From positions 1-41,189 of the forward strand of contig LADS01000048.1 in assembly GCA_000961725.1 (NCBI GenBank): DNA of 41,189 nucleotides. Reading direction: 5' to 3'. The notes below the pieces were generated by a model. That model saw only the letters and a program-made list of their open reading frames with translations, did no database searches and was not told the DNA's origin. Below, in pieces: positions 10,007-17,958 of this stretch. Source of the DNA: Desulfobulbaceae bacterium BRH_c16a. GTDB taxonomy: Bacteria; Desulfobacterota; Desulfobulbia; Desulfobulbales; Desulfocapsaceae. The translations under genes and the position numbers were made by a program. The first letter of the stretch is position 1, and each line of letters opens with the position of its first letter.

Positions 10007-11110
10007 ATGAATTTACTCAACACTCTCTATTTTCCGGGAACGGATATCCACTCGGTACGCCAGTATCCTCTTTTCCTCATGTTTCAGAAGGTTCACCTCA
10101 TAACTCCGGTGGAGGGAGACCCTGTGGAGGGAGGCAAAGAATCCCCAGATAGTTTCATTAAATCGGGATTCTGTCAAGTACATACTCCCTGTCCGCTGGG
10201 CAAGGACCGGAATCGCTTCCTGCGGCTGGTGGAAGATATCAAAATGCGCAGGGACGATTATGCCGCCCAGCTCAGTTCTCTCACCCTTGCCTCCATGTCA
10301 GGGACACATTCTTCGACAGAGGAGAGTGAAAGAACTCTTATCAGGTCTCTTTTTACCCCGGCCGAACTGCAAGCGCAAAACCGGGACCGGGAAGAAGCCG
10401 AGCGTCTCTGGCAGGCAAGGCTGGTCCTTGCAATCGGCGAACTGCTGGATCACGAAGAAGAAGAGATAGCCATGCACATGGCCATGCTGGAAGAAGAGGA
10501 AAAAGACCTGTTCAAAGAACTGCAGGGAGACGACGAAGCCATCGACGAGGGCAATCCTTTCGCCGAACTCTCCCTGATGAAAAGCAAACTGCAGGGTACC
10601 AGCGCAGGAAATATCAAGAAGAGGTTCAAGGCTTGGCGGACCCTCTTTCTCGCTTCCTCCATGGAAGAGTGCAGCGTTTTCCTGACCACCAGTCCGGACG
10701 GCGGCGAACTGCTGCTGGAGATGTACGAAAAAAAGACGGGACAGCCGGCCACGCCGGTCGCTGAATTGCCGCTGCCGGCCTTCGTCGGATGGAACACCGT
10801 GGAGGCCGGTCAGATGGTGCGGAACTTCTCGGAAAAAAACAGGGAACTGCTCAGCCAACTGGAAGGAATTCTCAACTCCCTTGCTCAAGGGGAGGACGTG
10901 ACCGGGACAGAGGGTGAAAAATGGAGCACCCTGAACACCCTGGCCGATCCTTGGGGTCAAGCGCTGACCCGGGATTTCCCGGCAGAAACATTCGGAAGAA
11001 TTCCAGTCAGGCTGTATCTTTTACCGGATTCCTCCTGTTCCGCTCTCCTCGGCAAGGCACAGCCTGTCCATGGCAAACCCGTCAACAGCATTCTCGCTGT
11101 AGTCGGATAA
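10007..11110 (+). CDS. Conserved-looking hypothetical protein, 367 aa
   Basis: This is a soluble-looking protein without signal peptide or membrane helix. The N-terminus (LLNTLYFPGTDIHS, then QYPLFLMFQKVHLITPVE) reads like a structured, conserved start, which favours the ATG at 10007 over the in-frame TTG at 9992. The middle is strongly acidic and probably helical (DHEEEEIAMHMAMLEEEEK and a DDEAIDEG stretch). The C-terminal third contains PVRLYLLPDSSCSALLG. I do not recognise the family and propose no function. The reading frame is long and codon use resembles the neighbours, so it is very likely real. It ends 26 bases from the convergent universal stress protein gene. Confidence 0.75.
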   Translation: MNLLNTLYFPGTDIHSVRQYPLFLMFQKVHLITPVEGDPVEGGKESPDSFIKSGFCQVHTPCPLGKDRNRFLRLVEDIKMRRDDYAAQLSSLTLASMSGTHSSTEESERTLIRSLFTPAELQAQNRDREEAERLWQARLVLAIGELLDHEEEEIAMHMAMLEEEEKDLFKELQGDDEAIDEGNPFAELSLMKSKLQGTSAGNIKKRFKAWRTLFLASSMEECSVFLTTSPDGGELLLEMYEKKTGQPATPVAELPLPAFVGWNTVEAGQMVRNFSEKNRELLSQLEGILNSLAQGEDVTGTEGEKWSTLNTLADPWGQALTRDFPAETFGRIPVRLYLLPDSSCSALLGKAQPVHGKPVNSILAVVG

Positions 11111-11136
11111 TTGACGGCAGCTCTTCGATCCCTGCC

Positions 11137-11616
11137 CTACTTACAGCAGGTGTAGGGATTGATGGTCAACACGGGACAGCCGGCAGAGCGTACCACCTTG
11201 TCGGCGACACTGCCGAACATGATCTTCTCCAGCCCCTTATAGCCATGGGTTCCCATGATGATAAGGTCGGCTTTGATCGTGGCGGCATAGTCGACGATCT
11301 GTTCGGCTACATCCCCTTGCAGCACCTTAAAGTTGAGTTCTTTGACTCCGGCCTTTGCGCTAAACTCGGCCAATTCGCCGCAGAACGATTCCATTTTTGC
11401 TTCAGCACCATGCAGGAGTTCCTCCTCAAAAGTCGGCAACGACATCTGAGGGACGAAAAAACCCGAATAATCCTCAAAATTCTGCACGACAAATACGAGC
11501 TCCATCGAAGCGCCAAGTTTCCCGGCAAAATATGCGGAGGATTCGGCTATCAATTTCGAATTGTCTGAAAAATCCACCGGTGTTACTACTTTTTTGACTT
11601 CATTGATAATACTCAT
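11137..11616 (-). CDS. Universal stress protein, UspA family
   Basis: This is a single-domain, 159-aa Usp protein of the nucleotide-binding alpha/beta fold. The N-terminus KKVVTPVDFSDNSKL is the typical first strand and loop. The C-terminal ATP-binding motif is visible as MGTHGYKGLEKIMFGSVADK followed by VVRSAGCPVLTI, so this is probably an ATP-binding Usp. Physiological role in such proteins is usually stress survival and cannot be specified here. The start at 11616 is chosen because GGGGG lies four bases upstream; the frame extends to 11691 but that part is not Usp-like. The gene is divergent from the MOSC gene across a 254-base spacer. Confidence 0.9.
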   Translation of the reverse strand: MSIINEVKKVVTPVDFSDNSKLIAESSAYFAGKLGASMELVFVVQNFEDYSGFFVPQMSLPTFEEELLHGAEAKMESFCGELAEFSAKAGVKELNFKVLQGDVAEQIVDYAATIKADLIIMGTHGYKGLEKIMFGSVADKVVRSAGCPVLTINPYTCCK

Positions 11617-11782
11617 GCAGCCCCCTAGGTTTTTCAGTCCCTTGATAGGAACCATGTTGATAAAATACCTCTTTTTTTTAAATATTCTCATAACATCTAC
11701 CCCGAAGCAAGTCTTTTTGGCAAGGAAATATGGTAAATCGTTGACCGGTATATATCAAAAGACTGAATAACCCGGATCCTGT

Positions 11783-11810
11783 TTGACAAATCATCATTTC
11801 GCAGTATTTT
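11783..11810 (+). promoter_or_regulatory. Candidate sigma-70 promoter for the MOSC gene
   Basis: TTGACA at 11783-11788 and TATTTT at 11805-11810 are separated by 16 bases. A second TTGACA starts at 11809 but has no good -10 partner. The distance to the GTG start at 11871 suits a short leader. Confidence 0.4.
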
Positions 11811-11870
11811 GACAAAGACACACTGTGGTACCAGACAATATGCTCCACCAATTCCAAAAGAGGGTTACAC

Positions 11871-12629
11871 GTGCAGAAAATAAAGGCAATTTCCATCAGC
11901 GACCGTAAAGGCATTCGCAAGAAGAACAGAGCTGCGACAACACTCATTGCCGCTTTCGGCCTGGAAAACGATGCCCACGGAGGAAAGTGGCACCGTCAGG
12001 TGAGCTTTCTTGCCCAGGAGAGCATCGACACCATGCGTGCCAAGGGTCTTGATGTCGTGGCCGGAAACTTTGCCGAAAATATCACGACGGAAGGCCTCGA
12101 TCTCACTGCCCTCGAGGTAGGAAGACACATCAGAATCGGCGAGGCGGAACTGGTCATCTCACAGCTCGGCAAAATCTGCCATACCCGTTGTGCGATCTAT
12201 CACCAGGCCGGCGACTGCGTTATGCCGCGGGAGGGAATCTTTGCCGTAATTCTGACGGGCGGTACTATCCAGGTGGGTGATGCCATTGAGATTGGCGACA
12301 AGATATCGAAATCTGCGGCGATCGTCGGCAGCAAGGAGACAGAGGAAACTCTCGGAGAACAATTGAAACACCTGGCGGAGGAAAAGTTTGCCCCGGCCTT
12401 TATCCGCTTCGACACCCTCAGCAGCAAGGAAGGCGGCACTCTGGCAGCGATCCTTGAGGATCTTGTCACCACCCAGAAAACCAGCGATATCGTCGTCTAC
12501 GATCCTTCCGGAAACCTTGGCCTGACCCTTGCCGGCTACCCCCGCAAGGACGACCTGCAAAACCGATATCTCAGGGATAACTCGACCATCCATTACTGCA
12601 GAACGATTGCCGACCTTGAAGGAACCTAA
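11871..12629 (+). CDS. MOSC-domain protein with an unassigned C-terminal domain
   Basis: The product is 252 aa. Residues 1 to about 143 form a MOSC (molybdenum cofactor sulfurase C-terminal-like) domain with NDAHGG, GNFAENIT (65-72), LGKICHTRCAIY with Cys103 and Cys107, GDCVMPREGIFAVIL with Cys116, and GGTIQVGD. MOSC domains are thought to move sulfur or bind molybdenum cofactor, using a conserved Cys. Residues ~148-252 are a second domain I cannot assign; related MOSC proteins often carry a MogA/MoaB domain, but its typical GGTG signature is not seen. The start is GTG at 11871, with GAGGG six bases upstream. The fusion partner makes the exact role uncertain. Confidence 0.82.
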   Translation: MQKIKAISISDRKGIRKKNRAATTLIAAFGLENDAHGGKWHRQVSFLAQESIDTMRAKGLDVVAGNFAENITTEGLDLTALEVGRHIRIGEAELVISQLGKICHTRCAIYHQAGDCVMPREGIFAVILTGGTIQVGDAIEIGDKISKSAAIVGSKETEETLGEQLKHLAEEKFAPAFIRFDTLSSKEGGTLAAILEDLVTTQKTSDIVVYDPSGNLGLTLAGYPRKDDLQNRYLRDNSTIHYCRTIADLEGT

Positions 12630-12799
12630 TCGAGGCAGAACCCGCTGCAGCTCGATTTCCCGGCTGCCTTGAAGAAAGATTGCAGGACGTTTTCTCACAC
12701 TGTGATTATTCTGCATGATGAGAGAGCGCTGCTTATCCGCTTTAGCGGTGAGCCGGATCCACGCATACAATCTGTCTTCCAGAGGCTCAAGATACTAGC

Positions 12800-14767
12800 A
12801 TGTCACTTGGCGAACAGCGATTCAACAGCGACAGGGCCGATGTCCTCGCGACGCACCTTACCAGGTATCGCCGCATCCTCCTTCTGGGTGAAATCGGCAT
12901 CGGCAAGTCGACACTGGCCCTGAAACTGCTGCGGCATCCGACCATGCAGGCCGGTCACTGCCAACTCCTTGAACTGGATCCCGGCACTCCGCCCTTCGGC
13001 GTTCCGGGAACAGTCAGCCTGGCCTGTTTGAGTGGCAATGAATTGATCCGGCAGGATTGCCAGGCCCTGTGCACCTTCGATGCCGCCCGTTTTCGCCTGC
13101 CGCTCATTCTCGCCGCCCGCCGGTTAATCGCAATTACAGAAAAGAACAGCGACAGGAATACCATTCTCCTTATCGATCCACCTGGAGTGGTCAGAGGTGT
13201 CGGTGGCGCTGAAATGCTCATGGCATTGACAGAGACCCTCATGGTCGATGTTATCATTGTCCTCCACCGGGAAAAATCCCCGATACCGCTCGCCCGGGAA
13301 TTAGCGGCGCTGAAGGTGGCGGTTATCCATTTACCTGCCTCTCCGGCGGCAAAAGCCTGTACCAGGCTCGAGCAACTCAAGCACCGCACCAGGCTGTGGG
13401 ACCATTTTCTCTCCGATGGCATTGAAGAAACGTTGGTACTCGACCAGCTCCCCATTCTGGGAACCCCTCCTCCCCGGGAAGCACAGAAGGCATGGACAGG
13501 CAGACAGGCGGCACTTCTGGACGCAACGGGCGAGACGGTGCGAATGGGAGAAGTACTCCAGCTGAACAAGGGGAAGTTGACCTTACGAATGGTTGCCGGA
13601 AAAACAGCGGAGCCGGTCAGCATGCTGATCAGGGATGCCGGGCGAAATCCCATGGGCAAACTCGAGACCATGAAGCGCGTCGACATCCCGCTTACCGTCG
13701 GCCGTGAACCGGTGGAAATGACGCCTCCATTCATATTGCCAAAGGCCGGAAGCCCCCCTGTGTCCAGTAATCTTGGCCAGGCCTGGGCCTCCCTTGTTGG
13801 CGGCGTGTTCGGCGATCCGCTTGTGCATGTGCGGTTCCGGCGTCTGAAACAGAGCCTCCTTTTCGATCTCGGCGATCCCGTGCGCCTGGCCGCAAAAATG
13901 GCCCATCAGGTCGAAGCCATTTTCCTCAGCCATGCCCACCTCGACCACATTGCCGGTTTTACCTGGTTTCTCCGCTCCAGGCTCGGCCCGTTCGCCCCAT
14001 GCAGGATCTTCGGACCTCTGGAGACTATCCGCCGGATTGAAAGTTTTCTGAGTGGTATCACCTGGGACCGCATCGACGATAAAGGACCGATCTTCGAAGT
14101 ATATGAGATCGACCGGACATCTCTCAGGCACGCCAGGCTGCAGCCGGGCAGAAAGCGAGTCGATTTGCCGGAAATTCCGATCGCCAATGGGATTATCCAC
14201 ACAGAAAACAGTTTCACCGTCAAGGCTGCAATCTGCGACCATGGTATTCCATCGGTAGCGTATGCCCTTCTCTTCCAACGGGAAATCAACGTGAGAAAGG
14301 AACGGTTGACGGCTGCCGATTTATCCCCAGGACCCTGGCTCGGCACCTTGAAACAATACATATACAACGATACGCTCGAGGCTGAAATAAAACTCCCCAA
14401 CGGCAGAACAGGAATAGCCGGCGAACTCGCCGATGATCTGACAATTATTCGGCCGGGCAAAAAACTCACCTATGCCGCCGACATGGCCGACACGCCGGAT
14501 AATAGAAAGAAGGTCACCGAACTGGCCAGATCCTCGCACACATTTTTCTGCGAGACTGCCTTCGCCATGGCCGACAAGGACAAGGCCGACGCCACCCAAC
14601 ACCTTACAACCCTTGCCGCCGTGCATATAGCACGCGATGCCGGGGTCGAGCGACTGATCCCCTTTCACTTCTCAAAACGCTACGAACACGATATCCTACA
14701 GATCTACAACGAAATTCTGGCGGCAGCCGGACCTGTTCAGGTGCTTGGGCCTCGATTGCCGGATTGA
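12800..14767 (+). CDS. Putative polynucleotide 5'-kinase (Clp1/Grc3-like) fused to an RNase Z-like MBL nuclease
   Basis: The product is 655 aa with two apparent enzymes. Residues ~25-300 resemble the Clp1/Grc3/NOL9 kinase: Walker A GEIGIGKST at 30-38, LLELDPGTPPFGVPGTVSLA at 56-75 (the Clp1 ELDxGxxxxxxPG element), LLIDPPGVVRG at 123-133 and KHRTRLWDHFL near 194-204. A small beta-rich region follows. Residues ~325-655 look like tRNase Z: SHAHLDH at 377-383, CDHGIPSVAYAL with His481, TYAADMADT with Asp561, FFCETAF with Glu585, QHLTTLAAVHIA with His601, and PFHFSKRY with His623. All expected zinc ligands are present. The start ATG has only a weak upstream ribosome binding site; no other in-frame start follows the stop at 12749. 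The two-enzyme reading is from motifs and is not tested. Confidence 0.8.
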   Translation: MSLGEQRFNSDRADVLATHLTRYRRILLLGEIGIGKSTLALKLLRHPTMQAGHCQLLELDPGTPPFGVPGTVSLACLSGNELIRQDCQALCTFDAARFRLPLILAARRLIAITEKNSDRNTILLIDPPGVVRGVGGAEMLMALTETLMVDVIIVLHREKSPIPLARELAALKVAVIHLPASPAAKACTRLEQLKHRTRLWDHFLSDGIEETLVLDQLPILGTPPPREAQKAWTGRQAALLDATGETVRMGEVLQLNKGKLTLRMVAGKTAEPVSMLIRDAGRNPMGKLETMKRVDIPLTVGREPVEMTPPFILPKAGSPPVSSNLGQAWASLVGGVFGDPLVHVRFRRLKQSLLFDLGDPVRLAAKMAHQVEAIFLSHAHLDHIAGFTWFLRSRLGPFAPCRIFGPLETIRRIESFLSGITWDRIDDKGPIFEVYEIDRTSLRHARLQPGRKRVDLPEIPIANGIIHTENSFTVKAAICDHGIPSVAYALLFQREINVRKERLTAADLSPGPWLGTLKQYIYNDTLEAEIKLPNGRTGIAGELADDLTIIRPGKKLTYAADMADTPDNRKKVTELARSSHTFFCETAFAMADKDKADATQHLTTLAAVHIARDAGVERLIPFHFSKRYEHDILQIYNEILAAAGPVQVLGPRLPD

Positions 14768-14837
14768 GACCGCACTTGCTACCGCTTAGCGTTTGCGCTT
14801 TATTGAACCCGAAAGATTTTCAAAAAGGAGCCGATCC

Positions 14838-15185
14838 ATGAAAAAATTTGCCTTGTTTGTATTCAACGGAGACCCAATGTGTTTCATCCATGTGCTTTTA
14901 AACGCACTGGACATGAAAGCCAAAGGACATGAAGCAAAAATCATCATTGAAGGGGCTTCGGCCAAACTGATTCCAGAGTTGATCAAACCGGGAAATCCCT
15001 TGAATGGATTGTGGCAAAAGAATCTGGAGGCAGGTCTGGTGGAAGGTGTATGTAAAGCATGTTCCGGTAAGCTCGGGACCCTTGAGGCGGCAAAGGAGCA
15101 GGGCCTGACCCTTCTGGACGATGTATCGGGCCATCCCGGAATGGCAGCATATTATGAAAACGGGTACGAAATCATAACATTCTGA
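14838..15185 (+). CDS. DsrE-like cytoplasmic protein
   Basis: The product is 115 aa with the alpha/beta pattern of the DsrE/DsrF-like superfamily. MKKFALFVFNGDPMCFIHVL is the first strand and helix, followed by HEAKIIIEGASAKLI, VEGVCKACSGKLG with a Cys-x-x-Cys pair, and GHPGMAAYYENGYEIITF at the end. Members of the superfamily include sulfur-relay proteins, and small stand-alone forms are common in anaerobes; a Cys-based sulfur role is possible but unproven. The start at 14838 has AAAGGAG seven bases upstream. It lies 70 bases after the kinase-nuclease gene on the same strand and may be co-transcribed. No strong terminator is visible in the 77 bases separating it from the convergent acyl-CoA synthetase gene. 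Confidence 0.8.
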   Translation: MKKFALFVFNGDPMCFIHVLLNALDMKAKGHEAKIIIEGASAKLIPELIKPGNPLNGLWQKNLEAGLVEGVCKACSGKLGTLEAAKEQGLTLLDDVSGHPGMAAYYENGYEIITF

Positions 15186-15262
15186 GCTGTAAGGAATTAC
15201 TACACCTCCTGCAGGGACGGACAGCCTTCTGCGCAGGCGTCGGATTCCCTCAAGTCTCTCGT

Positions 15263-17233
15263 TCAGCCAAGCAGGTCGTTGATGAGTTCCCGGTATTTTT
15301 TTTCGATGACATGCCTTTTCTTCTTGAGGGTGTTGGTGAGTTCCTCGCCGAGCTTGAACTCCTTATCGAGAAAAACGATGTTCTGCAGCTTTTCGTAGGG
15401 TTTGAAGCCCTGCTTGGGGAGGAGGATGCGGTTCATGTCGTTGCGAATCTGATTGAGCACCATCACGTCGGTGAGCAGTTCATCTTTTTCTTTTTTGAAG
15501 CCGCTCATCTTCTTTGCCACATATTCCTTCAGTTCCTCGATATTGGGAATAAGGAGTGCGCCGAGGCCTTTCTTGTCCTGACCGACCAGGATGGCGTCCT
15601 GGATGAAGGGAAACATGGTGAGGGCATTTTCAATCCTCGTCGGGTCGACGTTCTCACCACTTGAAAGGACTATAATTTCTTTGGCCCGGCCGGTTATCAC
15701 CAGTTCGCCGTTAACCGTCATCCGGCCGAGATCGCCGGTCTTGAAAAAGCCGTCCCCGGTGAATGACTTCCGGTTTTCCTCCTCGTTTTTATAATACCCT
15801 TTGGTTACCTGGTTCCCTTTTACCTCAATGCCCCCTTCCTCGCCCGGCGGCAATTCCAACCCGTCCTCGGACACCACCCTGAGCTGGGTGCCGGGAACAG
15901 GCGGGCCAACGGTTCCATAGGTGCGGCAGGTTACGCCCCGGCCGGCAATGGCCGGGGAGCATTCGGTCATCCCATAGGCATTGACGATCCGGATGCCGAC
16001 AGCATCGATCCACTCCTCAAGATAGGTTGCCAGCGTGCCGCCTCCACTTATGGCCAGTCGCAACCGGCCGCCAAAACGTTGCCGCACGACGGCCAGATTC
16101 TTCTCGGCTAGCCAGGCAAGAGGTAGAAGCAGCATCAATTTGGCAGACGCCAAGGCTTTTTTGAGATATTTTTTCACAGGTCGGTCCACCTCATACACCG
16201 GCAGGCGTCCCAGCACCTTTCTTTTGTTGCGGCGGTAGGCGGCCGAAGTCCATACCATGGCGCTGAAGAGTCGAGAGGCAAATGCCCCTTTCTTCTTTAC
16301 CGCCAATTGCACCTTTGCATAGAGCGCCTCCCAGACCCTTGGTACGGTGGCCACCAGAGTCGGACGATACTTCTCGAGATCCTGGGCAAAATTTTTCACC
16401 GAAGAATAGACCATGGTCGTCCCTCGAGAGAGCGCTACATATTCGGCGGTCCGCTCAAAAATATGCCAGCTCGGCAGGATGGACAGCCAGCTGTCCTTTT
16501 CAGTCAGTTGAAGAATATCCGGGATCTCGTGCACATTATGCATGAGATTGGCGTGGCTGAGCTGCACACCTTTGGGCATCCCTGTTGTTCCCGAGGTGTA
16601 GATGATGGTGAGAAGATCTTCGGGTTGAAGTTTTTCGCCCCCCTCCAGAAATCGGTCTACATCGCTTCTGCTGTATCGCCTGTCTTCCAGCAGATCGTTG
16701 TAAGAGAAAATATTGCTGAAAAAGGTGTGCATGGCCGGACCGGCCATGACGAAAATGGACTTCAGCTGCCGACAGTTTTTCACGAAATCGCTGTGCTTTT
16801 CAAGCAGGCCGCCGGTCTCGATCACCAGATAGCTGCATTCGCCATTTTCGATAATGAACTGCAGTTCCTGGGTTGGGGTATCCGAGCCCCTGGGGACATT
16901 GACTGCACCGAGGGACATCAGGGCGAGGTCGGTGACCATCCAGGCATAGCGGTTGTCGGAAAGGACCATGACCTTGTCGCCTTTGCCGACCCCGCGACGC
17001 CGGAATGCCTTGGCAAGAAGCAACACATCCTCGAACAACTTGCCGTAAGAGACGTGATGCTCTTCTTCACCGGCATTGTAGATGAAAGCGTCGTTGGCGG
17101 CATATTTCCCGACACTGTTGACAAAAAAAGTAAAAAGCGTCTCCTGGAAAGGATAGTACGGGAGGTCAAGGGATGCCGGCATGGAGGTCGGTCCGGTGGG
17201 GCTGGCGCCGATTGCCGGAGCTTTTTCGCTCAT
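15263..17233 (-). CDS. Long-chain fatty acid-CoA ligase (AMP-forming)
   Basis: This 656-aa enzyme of the ANL superfamily activates a carboxylic acid through an acyl-adenylate and transfers it to CoA. It has the phosphate-binding loop YTSGTTGMPKG at residues 212-222, the A5-type motif YGMTECSPAI, GDGFFKTGDLG with the hinge-region Asp, and VITGRAKEIIVLSSGENVDP (A8 region). Length and sequence fit the long-chain, FadD/FAA-like group (roughly 600-660 aa). The exact substrate chain length cannot be read from sequence. It is the last gene of a five-gene operon; its ATG overlaps the menG stop as ATGA, so translation is probably coupled. Confidence 0.92.
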   Translation of the reverse strand: MSEKAPAIGASPTGPTSMPASLDLPYYPFQETLFTFFVNSVGKYAANDAFIYNAGEEEHHVSYGKLFEDVLLLAKAFRRRGVGKGDKVMVLSDNRYAWMVTDLALMSLGAVNVPRGSDTPTQELQFIIENGECSYLVIETGGLLEKHSDFVKNCRQLKSIFVMAGPAMHTFFSNIFSYNDLLEDRRYSRSDVDRFLEGGEKLQPEDLLTIIYTSGTTGMPKGVQLSHANLMHNVHEIPDILQLTEKDSWLSILPSWHIFERTAEYVALSRGTTMVYSSVKNFAQDLEKYRPTLVATVPRVWEALYAKVQLAVKKKGAFASRLFSAMVWTSAAYRRNKRKVLGRLPVYEVDRPVKKYLKKALASAKLMLLLPLAWLAEKNLAVVRQRFGGRLRLAISGGGTLATYLEEWIDAVGIRIVNAYGMTECSPAIAGRGVTCRTYGTVGPPVPGTQLRVVSEDGLELPPGEEGGIEVKGNQVTKGYYKNEEENRKSFTGDGFFKTGDLGRMTVNGELVITGRAKEIIVLSSGENVDPTRIENALTMFPFIQDAILVGQDKKGLGALLIPNIEELKEYVAKKMSGFKKEKDELLTDVMVLNQIRNDMNRILLPKQGFKPYEKLQNIVFLDKEFKLGEELTNTLKKKRHVIEKKYRELINDLLG

Positions 17234-17958
17234 GGCTTTTCACCCCAGTGCACGCCGATGGTCCCGAACATGAACTTCTTGAAGCCGACCTTGGTAAATC
17301 CGCTGGCGGCAAACAGGTCGGCCAGCTCTTCAGCTTTGTAGAAGTCCATGGTCGATCCGGTCAGGTAAGAATATGCCGCCTCATCATCGGCGATGAGCTT
17401 TCCCAGGACCGGAATGCCGTAGCGAAAATAGAGGCGGACAAACGGATAGAGCAGGTTTCTGGCCGGCGGCGTGGTGTCCAGACAGACAACCCGCCCACCG
17501 GGCCTGAGAACCCGGTGGACCTCCCGGAGCACCCGGCCGGCGTCATCCACGTTGCGCAACAGATAACCAAAAGTCACCGAGGAGAAGCTGTCTTCGGAAA
17601 AAGGCAGACAGTTGGCATCGCAGGCATGCCAGACGATCTTTTGACCGGAGAAGCGTCTTTTGGCCTCCTTCAGCATATTCAGGGAAAAATCGCCGCCAAC
17701 CACCTTGGCAGGAGGATGCGTCGCACACATCAGCGCGGCAATATCTCCGGTCCCTGTCGCCAGGTCAAGGGTCCAGCCGTTGCCGGGGTCGCCAGCCGTT
17801 TTGACTACAAACTTCCGCCACCGCTGATCCTGTCCCATCGTCATTACCCGATTCATCAGGTCATAACGATGGGCAATGGCATCAAACATTTTTCGTACTC
17901 CGGGCTCTTTGCTCAATGGCCCTCCTCCACATCCAAAAACATCGTTCCGACCTTCCAT
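17230..17958 (-). CDS. menG: Demethylmenaquinone C-methyltransferase, MenG/UbiE
   Basis: This SAM-dependent methyltransferase performs the ring C-methylation that completes menaquinone (or ubiquinone) synthesis. The 242-aa product shows the family N-terminal signature MFDAIAHRYDLMNRVMT (24-40), the SAM-binding glycine motif LDLATGTGD (64-72), FGYLLRNVDDAGRVLREVHR, and LRPGGRVVCLD followed by the PLYRFYF-like region near the end. In an anaerobe the product should be menaquinone, the expected acceptor of the complex I encoded further on. It overlaps asnS by one base (TAATG) and the acyl-CoA synthetase by four, deep in a tightly packed operon. An alternative is a related C-methyltransferase of another lipid, but the N-terminal motif argues against it. 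Confidence 0.9.
   Translation of the reverse strand: MEGRNDVFGCGGGPLSKEPGVRKMFDAIAHRYDLMNRVMTMGQDQRWRKFVVKTAGDPGNGWTLDLATGTGDIAALMCATHPPAKVVGGDFSLNMLKEAKRRFSGQKIVWHACDANCLPFSEDSFSSVTFGYLLRNVDDAGRVLREVHRVLRPGGRVVCLDTTPPARNLLYPFVRLYFRYGIPVLGKLIADDEAAYSYLTGSTMDFYKAEELADLFAASGFTKVGFKKFMFGTIGVHWGEKP

Noticed and set aside
10298..10960. A 220-codon open frame on the - strand
   Set aside because: Antisense to the 367-aa hypothetical gene. The + frame has the more protein-like composition and a conserved-looking N-terminus, so the - frame was left out, though neither family is known.
13583..14278. A 231-codon open frame on the - strand
   Set aside because: Antisense to the kinase-RNase Z fusion, whose zinc motifs identify the true frame.
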